Of a stretch of 64,000 nucleotides of DNA, positions 34,552-46,363 are shown one piece after another; within the stretch, counting starts at the first letter, position 1; each line of letters opens with the position of its first letter. The position numbers and the translations under genes were made by a program. Under the pieces are notes generated by a model. That model was not told the DNA's origin. It searched no databases and saw only the letters and a list, made by a program, of their open reading frames with translations. This DNA comes from Serratia plymuthica. GTDB lineage: Bacteria; Pseudomonadota; Gammaproteobacteria; Enterobacterales; Enterobacteriaceae. Location of the stretch: the NCBI RefSeq assembly GCF_018336935.1, contig NZ_CP068771.1, positions 2,604,001-2,668,000 on the forward strand, in the 5' to 3' direction.

Positions 34552-34854
34552 TTATTCCTTGCTGACAACGGGCTGAGTTGCCGGCTCAACAGGCTGTTCA
34601 AGCTGCAGTTCCAGCCTCTTGATTTTGCGTTCGGCTCGCCCCAACGCAATGCGGGTGCGCAGATAGAACAGGCCACAAATGACCCAACCGAGAACAAAAC
34701 CGGCGCCAAACAACGCAGCCAACAGGGTCGATATACGATAATCACCCTGTGCAACCAGGTAATTAAAACTCACGACCTGATCGTTATGCGCGCCCAACGT
34801 GACAGAAATCACGAAAACCACCAGAACCAACAAAAAAATCAGCAAATATTTCAC
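34552..34854 (-). CDS. lapA: LapA (YciS), LPS assembly protein A
   Basis: 100-residue inner-membrane protein with two membrane segments (about 2-20 and 43-63) and a cytoplasmic coiled-coil tail (RTRIALGRAERKIKRLELQLEQ), the LapA domain. Partner of LapB in LPS balance. First of the lapAB pair; length agrees with E. coli (102). Confidence 0.95.
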   Translation of the reverse strand: MKYLLIFLLVLVVFVISVTLGAHNDQVVSFNYLVAQGDYRISTLLAALFGAGFVLGWVICGLFYLRTRIALGRAERKIKRLELQLEQPVEPATQPVVSKE

Positions 34855-35197
34855 ATTCTTTCCCGCGATGCCGAGTTAATCGGATGAATTATACCCGATG
34901 TATTTCAAGTTGCCGCCTGGCAGCGACTCGAAAGACGAAAGGTATATGCCAATACGTGGCGTCCCTCCCATTAAGTTAGCATTTCCCATCGTGCCAGGGA
35001 AACCCTGCCGCACGATAAAACCAGATATCTGCCGGCATATTCGGCAGTAAATGGCACGCCCAGGGAAATTAATGAGAAAGCTTCTCAAAATAATGAATTT
35101 ATAAAGATATGGGGGCAACCCTGGCAATTGCAATGATTGACGAATGTAAGAGATTAATACGGCGCCTGCCCGGCGCCGCGATAAGTGACCATGTCAC
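34855..35197. other. Intergenic region between lapA and pgpB
   Basis: About 340 bases. The right-hand end of lapA's leader holds a palindromic repeat (34890-34946). Near pgpB there is a GC-rich hairpin CGGCGCC / GGCGCCG (about 35160-35180) without T run, a possible pgpB terminator. Nothing coding seen. Confidence 0.5.
34890..34946. repeat. Short palindromic repeat, copy 1
   Basis: Ends TATACC and GGTATA with inner arms ATTTCAAGTTGC and GCGACTCGAAAG. It shares its end and TTTCAAG pattern with repeats at 57118-57241 and 61220-61282. About 57 bp, apparently a shortened form. Confidence 0.7.
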
Positions 35198-35968
35198 CTA
35201 ATGTTTCCTTCCGGAGGTTCTTTCTACCACTTCCTGCTGCTCCTGAGGAGGCAACGCCAGCGGACCAAACCAGCGTTGCGCCAGCCAGCAGGCAATCGTC
35301 ACCAGCAGCCAACTGATCAATGTCGCCATCGCCAGATCGCGCGGCCAGTGCATGCCCAGCAGCAAACGGCTGCCCATCACGCCGCTCGCCCACAGCATCA
35401 GCAATGCGACGGTTTTGTAATGGCGACGCGGCCACAACAGCCCCACCCCCAGCAATGCCCAGGAGGCGGCGAACAGGGTATGCCCTGAAGGAAAGGCGAA
35501 GCCGGTTTCAAACTGCCAATGCTTACTCAGCCAGACGGGCACCAGCGGCTGATCCTGCAACTGTTCCGCTACCAGCGCGCTGCGCTCTTTGCGAGGCAAC
35601 GAGTAAAAGTATTTTTCGTCCACGCCATGGTTTTGTTCCAGCCAGACGACAAACGGCCGCGGCTCCTGTACCCGATCCTTAATCAGTGATTTTACCCCCT
35701 GGCCGATCAATACCGCGGCAGAGAGCAAAATGACCAGGCCGATGGCCGCTTTGAGCCGAAATCGCAGACACCACAGAAACCAGGCGGAGAGAATGGCGCT
35801 GGTGATAATCCCCCACGGCGAGGTCACGGTTTCGGTCACCCAATAAAGGCCTTTCAGCAAGGGTTCGTTACCGCCCGGCTGCCATTGCCAGCCGGATAAC
35901 CACACTGCCAGCGGCATCAGCAACAGCACGATCGCCCCCGCTGCCGTGCGTTTTGCTATCTCAAACAT
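35198..35968 (-). CDS. pgpB: Phosphatidylglycerophosphatase B
   Basis: 256-residue PAP2-family lipid phosphatase acting on phosphatidylglycerol phosphate, undecaprenyl pyrophosphate and others. Six membrane spans; catalytic motifs KSLIKDRVQEPRP, PSGHTLFA and SRLLLGMHWPRD are complete. ATG 35968 has AAAGG upstream and is preferred over an in-frame start 20 codons earlier. It lies between ribA and lapA as in E. coli. Confidence 0.94.
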   Translation of the reverse strand: MFEIAKRTAAGAIVLLLMPLAVWLSGWQWQPGGNEPLLKGLYWVTETVTSPWGIITSAILSAWFLWCLRFRLKAAIGLVILLSAAVLIGQGVKSLIKDRVQEPRPFVVWLEQNHGVDEKYFYSLPRKERSALVAEQLQDQPLVPVWLSKHWQFETGFAFPSGHTLFAASWALLGVGLLWPRRHYKTVALLMLWASGVMGSRLLLGMHWPRDLAMATLISWLLVTIACWLAQRWFGPLALPPQEQQEVVERTSGRKH

Positions 35969-36245
35969 TCCACGTTTCCTTTGTTTAAGCCAAGGGTCAG
36001 TGTAACAATCTTGCAATATCGATAACACTCGAAAAATTAAACAGATAAAAAACCTGTCGCAATAATAATGGCCTGAAAACGCCGGATGCTGGTTTGCTGA
36101 GCACCGCAGAGCAAGAAGTTATGGCAAAATAGCCGATAATTAACGAAATAGAGATCGCCGTTGCACATTTTATACTGGTCAGGTCACCGAGTCGGACGTA
36201 GGATGCGCAACAACGATTGAATCGGATGTGTTTGTGGAGAGCAAC

Positions 36246-36839
36246 ATGCAGCTTAAACGGGTGGCAGAGGCAAAACTGCCAACACCTTGGGGCGATTTCC
36301 TGATGGTAGGATTCGAAGAACTGGCCACCGGGCACGATCATCTGGCGCTGGTCTTCGGTGATATTGCCGGCGCGACGCCGGTACTCTCACGCGTACATTC
36401 TGAATGTCTGACCGGCGATGCGTTGTTCAGCCTGCGCTGCGACTGCGGTTTTCAGCTTGAAGCCGCGCTGGAACATATTGCAGAAGAAGGCCGCGGCATC
36501 CTGCTCTACCACCGCCAGGAAGGTCGCAATATCGGTTTGCTGAACAAGATCCGCGCTTATGCCTTGCAAGACAAGGGTGCCGATACCGTGGAGGCTAACC
36601 ATCAACTCGGCTTTGCCGCTGATGAACGCGATTTCACTCTGTGTGCGGACATGTTCAAATTGCTGGGTGTGGACGCGGTGCGTTTGTTGACCAACAACCC
36701 GAAAAAGGTTGAGATCTTGACTGAGGCGGGAATCAACATCACCGAGCGCGTACCGTTGATCGTCGGCCGCAATCCAAAAAATGAACGTTACCTGGCGACC
36801 AAGGCCGCCAAAATGGGCCATTTGCTGGACCAGAAGTAA
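36246..36839 (+). CDS. ribA: GTP cyclohydrolase II
   Basis: First step of riboflavin synthesis from GTP. 197 residues, almost the same as E. coli RibA (196), with the zinc-binding cysteines of [16 protein letters not shown] and the active-site stretch [18 protein letters not shown]. Start ATG 36246 matches [15 protein letters not shown] lies 6 bases upstream. It is divergent from pgpB and convergent with acnA. No FMN riboswitch is seen, as expected for ribA. Confidence 0.97.
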   Translation: MQLKRVAEAKLPTPWGDFLMVGFEELATGHDHLALVFGDIAGATPVLSRVHSECLTGDALFSLRCDCGFQLEAALEHIAEEGRGILLYHRQEGRNIGLLNKIRAYALQDKGADTVEANHQLGFAADERDFTLCADMFKLLGVDAVRLLTNNPKKVEILTEAGINITERVPLIVGRNPKNERYLATKAAKMGHLLDQK

Positions 36840-36858
36840 TTTCCTCTCGAAAAAATCT

Positions 36859-36884
36859 GGGCGCCATCCATGGCGCCCTTTTTA
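36859..36884 (+). terminator. Terminator of ribA
   Basis: Stem GGGCGCCA / TGGCGCCC with a TCCA loop, then a T run; it lies 20 bases after the stop. Confidence 0.92.
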
Positions 36885-36895
36885 TTACCGCATGC

Positions 36896-39568
36896 TTACA
36901 ACATTTTCCTGATCACATAGTGCAGGATACCGTCGTTCTCGTAGTAGGTCAGCTCATTGCCGGTATCGATACGGCAGCGGGTATTAACCACTTCCTGACG
37001 ACCGTCCGCATAGGTGATATGCACCGGCACCGTCTGCCCCGGTTTCAGCGTTTGCAAACCACCGACGCTGATCTGCTCATCCCCGCTCAGCCCCAGCGTT
37101 TTGCGGTCGACGCCAGCCGGGAACTCCAGTGGCAGAATGCCCATACCGATCAGGTTGGAGCGATGGATACGTTCAAAGGACTCGGCAATCACCACCCTAA
37201 CCCCCAACAGGCGTGGCCCCTTCGCTGCCCAATCGCGGCTGGAGCCGGAGCCGTACTCTTTCCCGGCAATGACCGCCAGTGGCACCTGCTCCTGCTGATA
37301 CTGCATTGCGGCATCGTAGATCGACAGCTGATTTTGCGAAGGAATATGGCGGGTGTAGCCCCCTTCGACCCCCGGCACCATTTCGTTGCGAATGCGGATA
37401 TTGGCAAAGGTGCCGCGCATCATCACTTCATGGTTACCGCGGCGCGAGCCGTATGAGTTGAAATCCTGGGCCGCGACACCGCGATCGCTCAGGTAGCGCC
37501 CCGCTGGGCTATCGCGCTTGATATTCCCCGCCGGGGAGATATGGTCGGTGGTCACGGAATCCGCCAGAATGGCAAGAATTCGCGCATTCTTGATATCCTG
37601 TACCGGGTCCGGTTTCACCTGCATGGTGCTGAAGAACGGCGGGTGGCGGATATAGGTGGAATCAGCCTGCCACTGATAAGTGGCCGATCCGGTTACCTGG
37701 ATCGATTGCCAATTGGCGTCACCGTCGAACACCGCGCCATATTCCTTGTGGAACATTTCGGTACGAACCTGCTCCACCGCCAGGGCGATGTCCTGGCTAC
37801 TTGGCCAGATATCCTTCAGATAAACCGGCTTGCCGTCACGCCCGTCACCCAGCGGCTCTTTGGTCAGATCGATCTTCATGCTGCCTGCCAGTGCATAGGC
37901 CACCACCAGCGGCGGCGAGGCCAGCCAGTTGGTTTTCACCAGCGGGTGGATGCGCCCTTCAAAGTTGCGGTTGCCCGACAACACCGCACCGACGGTCAGA
38001 TCGCCTTCTTTGATCGCTTGCTCGATGGCCTCAGGCAATGGCCCGGAGTTGCCGATACAGGTGGTACACCCATAGCCCACCAGATTAAAACCCAGCTCTT
38101 CAAGGTACGGCGTCAGCTTGGCGCTGTCGAAATAGTCGGTGACCACCTTGGAGCCAGGCGCCAGAGAGGTCTTCACCCACGGCTTGGTCCGCAGCCCTTT
38201 GTTCACCGCATTCTTCGCCAACAGGCCGGCGGCCATCATCACGCTGGGGTTAGAGGTGTTGGTGCATGAGGTGATCGCCGCAATCACCACCGCGCCATTG
38301 TGCAGTTCGTGTTCCTGGCCACTGAGGGTAAAGGATTTGAATTCCGATTTGCTCTTTTGGCTGCCGATGTCCAACTCGGTCGCGGCATTAAACGCCCTCG
38401 GCACGTCCGGCAGCGCCACGCGATCCTGCGGGCGTTTCGGCCCGGCGAGGCTGGCCACTACCCTCGACATATCCAGCGCCAGCGTGCTGGTAAACACCGG
38501 TTCATCGCCAGGATGGCGCCACATGCCCTGCGCTTTGGCATAGGCTTCCACCAGCGCAATTTGCTCATCGCTACGGCCGCTCAGTTTCATGTAGCCGAGT
38601 GTAACTTCATCTACCGGGAAGAAACCGCAGGTGGCGCCAAACTCCGGCGACATGTTGGCGATGGTCGCCCGATCGGCCAACGGCAAACTGGCCAGCCCGT
38701 CGCCGTAGAATTCAACGAATTTACCGACCACGCCGTGCTTGCGCAGCATTTGGGTCACCGTCAACACCAGGTCAGTGGCGGTGATGCCTTCGCTGAGTTT
38801 GCCCGTCAGCTTGAACCCCACCACGTCTGGGATCAGCATGGAGACCGGCTGACCAAGCATCGCCGCTTCGGCTTCGATACCGCCAACGCCCCAACCGAGA
38901 ATGCCCAGGCCGTTAATCATGGTAGTGTGAGAGTCGGTGCCGACCAGGGTGTCCGGGTAGGCAACGTGCCTGCCGCTTTCGTCGGTATGCCACACCGTCT
39001 GGCCGAGATATTCCAGGTTAACCTGGTGACAGATGCCGGTGCCGGGCGGCACTACGCGGAAGCGGTTGAAGGCTTTCTGCCCCCAACGCAGGAAAGTGTA
39101 GCGTTCGTGATTGCGCTCCATTTCGATACGCACGTTTTCTTCAAACGCATCGTCGTCACCGAATTCATCTACGGTGACCGAGTGGTCAATCACCAGATCA
39201 ACCGGCGACAGCGGGTTAACCTGGTCAACATTGCCCCCCAACCGCTGCACCGCTTCACGCATGGCGGCCAGATCCACCACCGCAGGCACGCCGGTAAAGT
39301 CCTGCATCAACACGCGCGCCGGGCGATAGGCAATTTCGCGATCGGCATGGCCGGTTTGCAACCAATCGACGATGGCCTTCAGGTCATCAACCTGCACGGT
39401 GTCGCCATCCACATGGCGCAGCAGGTTTTCCAACAGCACTTTCATTGATTTTGGCAGCCGGTCGATATCACCCAACTGTTTCGCCGCCAGCGGCAGGCTG
39501 TAATAGTAGTACTCGCTATTCAGCGCAACCAGCTTATCCAGACTCGTTTCTCTAAGATCGGACGACAT
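36896..39568 (-). CDS. acnA: Aconitate hydratase A
   Basis: 890-residue TCA-cycle 4Fe-4S enzyme isomerising citrate and isocitrate; the apo form can bind mRNA. The cluster cysteines are in SCTNTSNP and [10 protein letters not shown], with the swivelling domain [16 protein letters not shown] near the C-terminus. Length as in E. coli AcnA (891), the stress-induced isoform. In E. coli acnA is a RyhB target; ryhB is in this same window. Confidence 0.97.
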   Translation of the reverse strand: MSSDLRETSLDKLVALNSEYYYYSLPLAAKQLGDIDRLPKSMKVLLENLLRHVDGDTVQVDDLKAIVDWLQTGHADREIAYRPARVLMQDFTGVPAVVDLAAMREAVQRLGGNVDQVNPLSPVDLVIDHSVTVDEFGDDDAFEENVRIEMERNHERYTFLRWGQKAFNRFRVVPPGTGICHQVNLEYLGQTVWHTDESGRHVAYPDTLVGTDSHTTMINGLGILGWGVGGIEAEAAMLGQPVSMLIPDVVGFKLTGKLSEGITATDLVLTVTQMLRKHGVVGKFVEFYGDGLASLPLADRATIANMSPEFGATCGFFPVDEVTLGYMKLSGRSDEQIALVEAYAKAQGMWRHPGDEPVFTSTLALDMSRVVASLAGPKRPQDRVALPDVPRAFNAATELDIGSQKSKSEFKSFTLSGQEHELHNGAVVIAAITSCTNTSNPSVMMAAGLLAKNAVNKGLRTKPWVKTSLAPGSKVVTDYFDSAKLTPYLEELGFNLVGYGCTTCIGNSGPLPEAIEQAIKEGDLTVGAVLSGNRNFEGRIHPLVKTNWLASPPLVVAYALAGSMKIDLTKEPLGDGRDGKPVYLKDIWPSSQDIALAVEQVRTEMFHKEYGAVFDGDANWQSIQVTGSATYQWQADSTYIRHPPFFSTMQVKPDPVQDIKNARILAILADSVTTDHISPAGNIKRDSPAGRYLSDRGVAAQDFNSYGSRRGNHEVMMRGTFANIRIRNEMVPGVEGGYTRHIPSQNQLSIYDAAMQYQQEQVPLAVIAGKEYGSGSSRDWAAKGPRLLGVRVVIAESFERIHRSNLIGMGILPLEFPAGVDRKTLGLSGDEQISVGGLQTLKPGQTVPVHITYADGRQEVVNTRCRIDTGNELTYYENDGILHYVIRKML

Positions 39569-39721
39569 AGCTCCTCCATTTCTTATTATGACTAAAACAG
39601 GGTAATCACTGAGGTCTTGTTTAAAGATACCACATAGAACAATTAACGTTTTGATAACAACACGTTTTGATCAGAACGATAGGCAGAAGTAATCAACGGC
39701 GGAAAGCGCTCACGCCTGCGG

Positions 39722-39883
39722 CTAAATCATGTACTGAAGGGCCGTAACTGTATACATACTGCGTACGGGCGGCACGGCGAAAATAAATAAGATCCCGACG
39801 ACTATCAATGCGCTACCGCAAAATATCGGTTGCGATAACGGTATCCCGCAGGCAAAAAAGGTTATCCTGTACGGATTCGGCAT
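39722..39883 (-). CDS. Small single-span membrane protein, possibly YmiA-like
   Basis: 53 residues from ATG 39883, with AGGAC 7 bases upstream. The N-terminal third is polar with several Pro, followed by one membrane segment (FCGSALIVVGILFIFAVPPV). It lies between cysB and acnA on their strand, where E. coli has the small genes ymiA and yciX, and the segment beginning with GSAL recalls YmiA. The match is short; it may be an unrelated small protein. Confidence 0.45.
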   Translation of the reverse strand: MPNPYRITFFACGIPLSQPIFCGSALIVVGILFIFAVPPVRSMYTVTALQYMI

Positions 39884-39938
39884 AGCGCTTGTCCTGCCGA
39901 CGATGGCATCGTAATACACTAAATATAAGGAGCGGACA

Positions 39939-40550
39939 GTGGCGTTTTTGGGATTCGTTAGTGAACGGGAGTGTCGGCGCTGGGAAGGCGCCACCCCTTA
40001 TCTTCCCGCTTTCAGCTTTTATGAAAGGCATCAGTCAGAACCCATTAATGCGCGCCCTGAGGCGATTATTCAGGCGGTGCTTACGTTGAATATGGAGGAA
40101 GATCCGATTATCCGTCGGCTGCTGATGCTGCGCCAACTGCCAAAAAAATTGCTCCAATGGGGTGCCGAAACAAAACGTACGTCGCCGCCCGAGGCCTTTG
40201 GTTTCGAGAGTTTTACCCAGCTCCATCAGGACAGCAACGAGGTTTCTCTTGGGTTGGCCGGGCAATTTTGGAAACCCATGCTGGGTGTCCACAGACTGGA
40301 AAACGCGGCAGCTTTTCACCAATTCGCCGATCCCGCTGCAGCCAAACTGGTACTGCGCTTTATCGTCACCCAGGATGCGGCCGGCTTGGCAACGCTTTGT
40401 ACGGAAACCTTCATCTGGTGCCCAACACCACAGGTTAAAGCCCGCTTAGCCTGCTACTGGGCAGCCATTCGGCCTGCCAGCGGCTGGATAAGGCGACGCA
40501 CGCTGCTCTCAGTGCAACGCAAGTTGGCAGTCACCGCAACTGAACCCTAA
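39939..40550 (+). CDS. Hypothetical protein, possible DUF2867-like fold
   Basis: 203 residues starting with GTG, with AAGGAG 7 bases upstream. No signal peptide or membrane segment. The second half (LRFIVTQDAAGLATLCTETFIWCPTPQVKARLACYWAAIRPASGWIRR, in parts) resembles DUF2867/SRPBCC-type proteins, where a YWxxIxPxSxxIRR ending is common. It faces away from the small gene on the other strand (55 bases apart) and is convergent with cysB. E. coli has no equivalent here. Function unknown. Confidence 0.65.
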   Translation: MAFLGFVSERECRRWEGATPYLPAFSFYERHQSEPINARPEAIIQAVLTLNMEEDPIIRRLLMLRQLPKKLLQWGAETKRTSPPEAFGFESFTQLHQDSNEVSLGLAGQFWKPMLGVHRLENAAAFHQFADPAAAKLVLRFIVTQDAAGLATLCTETFIWCPTPQVKARLACYWAAIRPASGWIRRRTLLSVQRKLAVTATEP

Positions 40551-40606
40551 AGAGATAATGGGTGGGGAAATGCTTTCAACTACGGGGAAGGCCGTTCTTC
40601 AAATAG

Positions 40607-40632
40607 GGAAAAGGAGGGATAATCCCCTCCTT
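40607..40632 (-). terminator. Probable terminator of cysB
   Basis: Stem AAGGAGGG / CCCTCCTT (40611-40632) with a 6-base loop; on the minus strand it is followed by TTTTCC. Moderate T run. Confidence 0.65.
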
Positions 40633-40674
40633 CTGCGCCAAACTCATCTCGGGATCCATTCCCCGTCTAACGGT

Positions 40675-41652
<978 letters not shown>

Positions 41653-41861
41653 TTATACCATCCTAGGTTAAACACTGCGGCTTACCCGCAGCCAGGTATA
41701 TCGGTGTCGCCCCGGTATGCTGAAAACTGACAAGCCTAAACACAGTGTCTCACCCAGATGCTGAAGAAAACGCCGTTATTAATAAGCTTTAATCATAAAA
41801 AAACTTTTTATATAACCACTATATCACGTAGCCGCTTCAAGTATAGATCCACGTCACATCA

Positions 41862-41876
41862 TGATAACGATTATTT
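41862..41876 (+). promoter_or_regulatory. Fur-box-like sequence
   Basis: TGATAACGATTATTT matches 12 of the 14 defined positions of the 7-1-7 Fur motif TGATAAT-N-ATTATCA. It is 213 bases upstream of cysB and about 70 bases before a plus-strand terminator. No clear -35/-10 pair was found. Confidence 0.4.
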
Positions 41877-41945
41877 TGCATTGCTATCAATGTGAAACCC
41901 TGGCTCCGGGGCAGGGAAAAGAGTCCCGCGCCCGTTTTAGGCAAC

Positions 41946-41973
41946 AAAAAACCAGCCACAAGGGCTGGTTTTT
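41946..41973. terminator. Bidirectional terminator downstream of topA
   Basis: Stem AAAAACCAGCC / GGCTGGTTTTT with a 5-base loop; T run on both strands. Confidence 0.92.
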
Positions 41974-41996
41974 ATTATTGCATTCAGGCTGCAGAT

Positions 41997-44594
41997 TTAC
42001 TTTTTGCCTTCAACCCATTTGCCGTCAACGTAGAAAGCGGACCAACCTGTGGCCTTACCGTCTTTCTCCGAAGAGACATACTGCTGTTTGGTTTTACGGC
42101 TGAAGCGCACCATCGTTTTGTTGCCTTCGCCATCCGCGACCGGCGCATCCGCCAGGTAACGCAGTTTTTCCGGCAGACGATCCTTGAAGCGGGCCAGCTC
42201 TTCTACCAGCGGCGCACGAGTTTCGCGCGATTTAGGGAAGGTATTGGCCGCCAGGAACACGCCGGCAGCACCGTCGCGCAGCACAAAGTAAGCGTCTGAC
42301 TTTTCGCATGGCAATTCCGGCAACGGAACCGGATCTTCCTTCGGCGGCGCAACATCGCCGTTACGCAGGATCTTACGGGTGTTTTTGCACGTCTCGTTGG
42401 TACAACCCATGTACTTACCGAAGCGCCCCATTTTCAGGTGCATTTCGGAACCACATTTGTCGCACTCAACCACCGGGCCGTCATACCCTTTCAGACGGAA
42501 TTCGCCCTCTTCGATTTCATAGCCGTCACACGCCGGGTTGTTACCGCAGACGTGCAGCTTGCGCTGGTTATCGATCAGGTAGCTGTCCATCGCCGTGCCG
42601 CATTTCTGGCAACGATGACGAGCACGCAACGCGTTGGTTTCTGCATCATCCCCTTCGAGGATGTTCAACACTTCCGTTTCCGGCACCAGGTTAATGGTGG
42701 TTTTGCAGCGCTCCTTCGGCGGCAGCGCATAGCCGGAACAACCGAGGAACACGCCGGTACTGGCGGTTCGGATACCCATTTTACGGCCGCAGGTCGGGCA
42801 ATCAATGCTGGTCATGACCATCTGATTCGGGCGCATACCGCCGTCTTCAGGATCTTTCTCCGCCGTTTCCAGCTGTTCGCTGAACTCGGCAAAAAACTCA
42901 TCCAGCACCGCTTTCCACTCGGCGTGGTTATTGGCTACCTGGTCAAGGCCGTCTTCCATGCGAGCGGTAAAGTCATAGTTCATCAGCTCACGGAAGTTTT
43001 CTTCCAGACGGTCAGTAACGATCTCACCCATTTTCTCGGCGTAGAAACGGCGACTTTCGACCCGTACATAGCCACGATCCTGAATGGTCGAGATAATCGA
43101 TGCATAAGTCGATGGACGGCCGATACCGCGTTTTTCCAGCTCTTTCACCAGCGAGGCTTCGCTGTAACGCGCAGGCGGCTTGGTGAAGTGCTGGCTCGGG
43201 ATCAGCTTTTGCAGTTCCAGATCGCTGCCTACTTCGACGTACGGCAGAGTGCGGTCTTCATCACCCTTGCGCAAGGCAGGCATCACTTTGGTCCAACCAT
43301 CGAAGCGCAGCGTACGGCCTTTGGCGCGCAACTGATAATCACCGGCCTTCACCGACAGCGTAGTGGAATCGTACTGCGCCGGCGTCATCTGACAGGCCAC
43401 AAACTGGCGCCAAATCAACTGATACAGCTTCTGCGCATCCGCTTCCATATCTTTCAACTGCTCGGCCAGCACGTTCACATCCGACGGACGGATAGCTTCG
43501 TGCGCTTCCTGCGAGTTTTCTTTGCTGCTGTACTGATTCGGCGCTTTCGGCAGGTACTTGTCGCCGAAATTGTCGCCGATATAACCACGCACCATGTTGA
43601 GCGCATCCTGGCTCAGGTTGGTGGAGTCGGTACGCATGTAGGTGATGTGGCCGGCTTCATACAACCGCTGTGCCATCATCATGGTCTTCTTCACGCCAAA
43701 ACTCAGACGGGTGCTGGCCGCCTGTTGCAGCGTAGAGGTAATGAAGGGTGCGCCAGGCTTGCTGCTGGTAGGTTTGTCTTCGCGATCCAGCACCGTATAA
43801 CGGGCTTTCTCCAGCAGTTTAAGGGCAGCGTGAGTCTGCTCACGGTTAACCGGTTTGAACGGTTTGTCGTGGGCATGCGTCACTTCCATCTGCAGAGCGA
43901 CATCATTCTTTGCCAGCAGGTCGGCGTGCAGCTCCCAGTACTCTTCCGGCACAAAGGCTTTGATGTCGCGCTCACGCTCCACCACCAACCGTACCGCAAC
44001 AGATTGCACGCGCCCGGCAGACAGGCCGCGGGCAATTTTCTTCCACAGCAGCGGCGATACCATGTAACCCACTACGCGGTCCATAAAGCGACGCGCCTGC
44101 TGTGCGTTGACACGATCGATATTCAACTCACCCGGCTGTTTGAAGGCCTGTTGGATCGCATTCTTGGTGATTTCGTTGAACACCACGCGGCTAAAGCGTT
44201 TGTCGTCACCACCGATCACTTCCCGCAGGTGCCAGGCAATGGCTTCCCCTTCGCGGTCAAGGTCGGTTGCGAGATAAATATGGTCGGCGTTTTCCGCTAA
44301 CGATTTTAACTCTGCGACAACTTTTTCTTTACCTGGCAGAATTTCATAATCCGCTTTCCAGCCATGATAAGGATCGACGCCCATCCGATTTACCAGCGCC
44401 GTTTTCTCATCTTTTTTAACTTTCTTCTTGGCTTTGTCTTCGGTTGAGTCAGCGCTCTTTTTGCTGGCTGAGCCACTGGTCGGCAAATCACGGATATGAC
44501 CGACGCTGGACTTCACCACGTAGTCATTACCTAAGTATTTATTAATAGTTTTGGCTTTTGCCGGGGACTCAACTATTACGAGAGCTTTACCCAT
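41997..44594 (-). CDS. topA: DNA topoisomerase I
   Basis: 865-residue type IA enzyme relaxing negative supercoils (E. coli TopA 865). TOPRIM domain at the N-terminus ([14 protein letters not shown], then [13 protein letters not shown]), active-site Tyr in [12 protein letters not shown] near residue 320, three C-terminal zinc ribbons ([24 protein letters not shown]) and two ribbon-like domains after them. A lysine-rich loop after about residue 40 ([13 protein letters not shown]) is normal for enterobacteria. Confidence 0.98.
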   Translation of the reverse strand: MGKALVIVESPAKAKTINKYLGNDYVVKSSVGHIRDLPTSGSASKKSADSTEDKAKKKVKKDEKTALVNRMGVDPYHGWKADYEILPGKEKVVAELKSLAENADHIYLATDLDREGEAIAWHLREVIGGDDKRFSRVVFNEITKNAIQQAFKQPGELNIDRVNAQQARRFMDRVVGYMVSPLLWKKIARGLSAGRVQSVAVRLVVERERDIKAFVPEEYWELHADLLAKNDVALQMEVTHAHDKPFKPVNREQTHAALKLLEKARYTVLDREDKPTSSKPGAPFITSTLQQAASTRLSFGVKKTMMMAQRLYEAGHITYMRTDSTNLSQDALNMVRGYIGDNFGDKYLPKAPNQYSSKENSQEAHEAIRPSDVNVLAEQLKDMEADAQKLYQLIWRQFVACQMTPAQYDSTTLSVKAGDYQLRAKGRTLRFDGWTKVMPALRKGDEDRTLPYVEVGSDLELQKLIPSQHFTKPPARYSEASLVKELEKRGIGRPSTYASIISTIQDRGYVRVESRRFYAEKMGEIVTDRLEENFRELMNYDFTARMEDGLDQVANNHAEWKAVLDEFFAEFSEQLETAEKDPEDGGMRPNQMVMTSIDCPTCGRKMGIRTASTGVFLGCSGYALPPKERCKTTINLVPETEVLNILEGDDAETNALRARHRCQKCGTAMDSYLIDNQRKLHVCGNNPACDGYEIEEGEFRLKGYDGPVVECDKCGSEMHLKMGRFGKYMGCTNETCKNTRKILRNGDVAPPKEDPVPLPELPCEKSDAYFVLRDGAAGVFLAANTFPKSRETRAPLVEELARFKDRLPEKLRYLADAPVADGEGNKTMVRFSRKTKQQYVSSEKDGKATGWSAFYVDGKWVEGKK

Positions 44595-45019
44595 ATTTAC
44601 CTTTACCTAAATTTGTTTCTTCTAAAAAGAAGTCTTTTATCTCGCCGTGCCGCAGCGATTCATCTCTCTTTTTTATATTGCGGCAGTCTGGCAAGAGATC
44701 AACATGTTTTTTTCTATTGGCTGCTTAACTGCTCAACCTGAATGCAAGTTGTTGATCCTGCAGACCATTCACTCATGCCCCAGAAGTATGGCTGTGTGAG
44801 ACTCATTCATGGCGTAAACAAAAACTTCCACCTGACGCCGCAAAATCCCACACTCTACCTGATAAAAAGCGTCACGCAACCTAATTAGCACGGAAAGAGA
44901 GATTTCGCCAATCGATGGATACCGCTAGCCATCCAGATGGCAAATAAACCTTAGTCTGTTTGCGGATAAATGCGAACCGGCGTTAGAATACGCGCAGAAT
45001 TTATGATTGGAGTGTAATA
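44595..45019. other. Intergenic region between topA and yciN
   Basis: 425 bases upstream of both divergent genes. Several AT-rich stretches could be promoters; topA is known to have multiple supercoiling-sensitive promoters in E. coli. I see no coding or RNA gene. Confidence 0.45.
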
Positions 45020-45271
45020 ATGCGCATTAATACCATCCCCATTGGCCGCGAGGCCCTGCTGCAAGAAGCAAATAAAATTATTCGACAGCATAGCGATTAT
45101 CTGCAAGGCATGGTGGCTAACGATGTTGAACAAAAAGGCAGCGTTTTAGTTTTCCGTGGCGAATTCTTTTTGGATCAGGATGGATTACCTACGGTAAAAA
45201 CCACTGCAGTATTTAATATGTTTAAACATTTGGCCCATGTACTTTCCGAAAAATATCATTTGGTCGATTAA
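45020..45271 (+). CDS. yciN: YciN, DUF2498 protein
   Basis: 83-residue cytoplasmic protein of unknown function, the same length as E. coli YciN and identical over its last 20 residues or so ([20 protein letters not shown]). It lies between topA and sohB as in E. coli, divergent from topA. GGAG lies 9 bases before the ATG. The family is restricted to gamma-proteobacteria; no catalytic motif is visible. Confidence 0.95.
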   Translation: MRINTIPIGREALLQEANKIIRQHSDYLQGMVANDVEQKGSVLVFRGEFFLDQDGLPTVKTTAVFNMFKHLAHVLSEKYHLVD

Positions 45272-45273
45272 GC

Positions 45274-45299
45274 AAAAAACGGGGGTTTTAGCCCCCGTT
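45274..45299 (-). terminator. Terminator of sohB
   Basis: Stem AACGGGGG / CCCCCGTT with a 6-base loop, followed on the minus strand by a run of six Ts. Just after yciN on the other strand. Confidence 0.88.
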
Positions 45300-45316
45300 G
45301 CGTTTCATCAAAGCGC

Positions 45317-46363
45317 TTAAAGCAGCGGCTTTTCACCGCGCTGCCACCAACGCAGCAGCAAACGATCGACGCTTTCCGCCGCGCTGCCGGTAAAACGATC
45401 CATCAGACGTTTACGGCGCGCATAGCGCACCCCGACCACTTCGTGATTTTCCATTTCGGCGATCAACAGATCGTCGCTGGTGCCAATCGCATCAACCAGC
45501 CCTTTATCTTTCGCCTGGGAGCCAAACCAGTGCTCACCGGTCGCCACGCTGTCGATATCCAGCGAAGGCCGTTGCTGATGCACAAATTCTTTAAACAGCT
45601 CATGGGTTTCATTCAGATCTTCGCGGAATTTCTCGCGCCCCTGTTCGGTGTTTTCCCCAAACAGCGTCAGCGTGCGTTTGAACTGACCGGCAGTATGCAA
45701 TTCCACATCAATATCGTTCTTTTTCAGCAGACGGTGGAAGTTGGGGATCTGCGCCACCACGCCGATAGAACCGATGATGGCGAAAGGTGCCGCGACGATG
45801 CGATCCGCCACGCAGGCCATCATGTAGCCGCCGCTGGCCGCCACCTTGTCTACCGCTACCGTCAGCCGGATACCACCGGTACGCAAGCGTGCCAACTGCG
45901 ATGCCGCCAGGCCATAACCGTGCACTACCCCGCCTGGGCTTTCCAACCGTAACAGAACCTCATCCTGCGGGGTTGCCACCGCCAGCACCGCCGAGATTTC
46001 CTCACGCAGCGAAGTCACTTCATGGGCATCCATACTGCCTTTGAAATCGAGCACATACAGGCAAGGCTTGGTCGCTTCAACCGCACCGGCCTTAGCACGC
46101 TGTTTTTTCAGTTTATCGTCGGCTTTTGTCTGCTTTTTAAACTGCTTGCTCCAGGCCTTTTGTTCCGCATCGCCCATACGCGCCAGGCGCATGTCGCGCT
46201 GCATCTCGCGATATTGCTCACCGAGATCGGTAAGCTGCAGTTCCCCTTTGTGCCGAGCCTTGCGTTGCCCGATACTGACCGCCAGCAACGCCAGCGCGGC
46301 GATGGCAATCACTACCGTCGCGACTTTGGCCAGAAACAGACCGTAAACAGATATAAACTCCAC
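45317..46363 (-). CDS. sohB: SohB, S49-family inner-membrane peptidase
   Basis: 348-residue protein with an N-terminal membrane segment (about 10-30), a charged stalk (KKQTKADDKLKKQRAKAG) and a SppA/S49 protease domain. The nucleophile Ser is in KVAASGGYMMACVAD and the catalytic Lys is expected after the GSIGVVAQ block. In E. coli extra copies suppress htrA (degP) defects, and the substrate range is unclear. Convergent with yciN. Confidence 0.95.
   Translation of the reverse strand: MEFISVYGLFLAKVATVVIAIAALALLAVSIGQRKARHKGELQLTDLGEQYREMQRDMRLARMGDAEQKAWSKQFKKQTKADDKLKKQRAKAGAVEATKPCLYVLDFKGSMDAHEVTSLREEISAVLAVATPQDEVLLRLESPGGVVHGYGLAASQLARLRTGGIRLTVAVDKVAASGGYMMACVADRIVAAPFAIIGSIGVVAQIPNFHRLLKKNDIDVELHTAGQFKRTLTLFGENTEQGREKFREDLNETHELFKEFVHQQRPSLDIDSVATGEHWFGSQAKDKGLVDAIGTSDDLLIAEMENHEVVGVRYARRKRLMDRFTGSAAESVDRLLLRWWQRGEKPLL

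Noticed and set aside
38300..39448. 382-codon plus-strand frame across acnA
   Set aside because: Antisense of acnA with His/Arg-rich composition typical of spurious frames.
42438..44300. 620-codon open frame on the plus strand across topA
   Set aside because: It is the antisense of topA, produced by high GC3 coding sequence; low complexity and His/Arg-rich with no family pattern.
44951..45133. 60-codon minus-strand frame overlapping yciN
   Set aside because: Covers the start of yciN in antisense; no ribosome site and no conservation expected.
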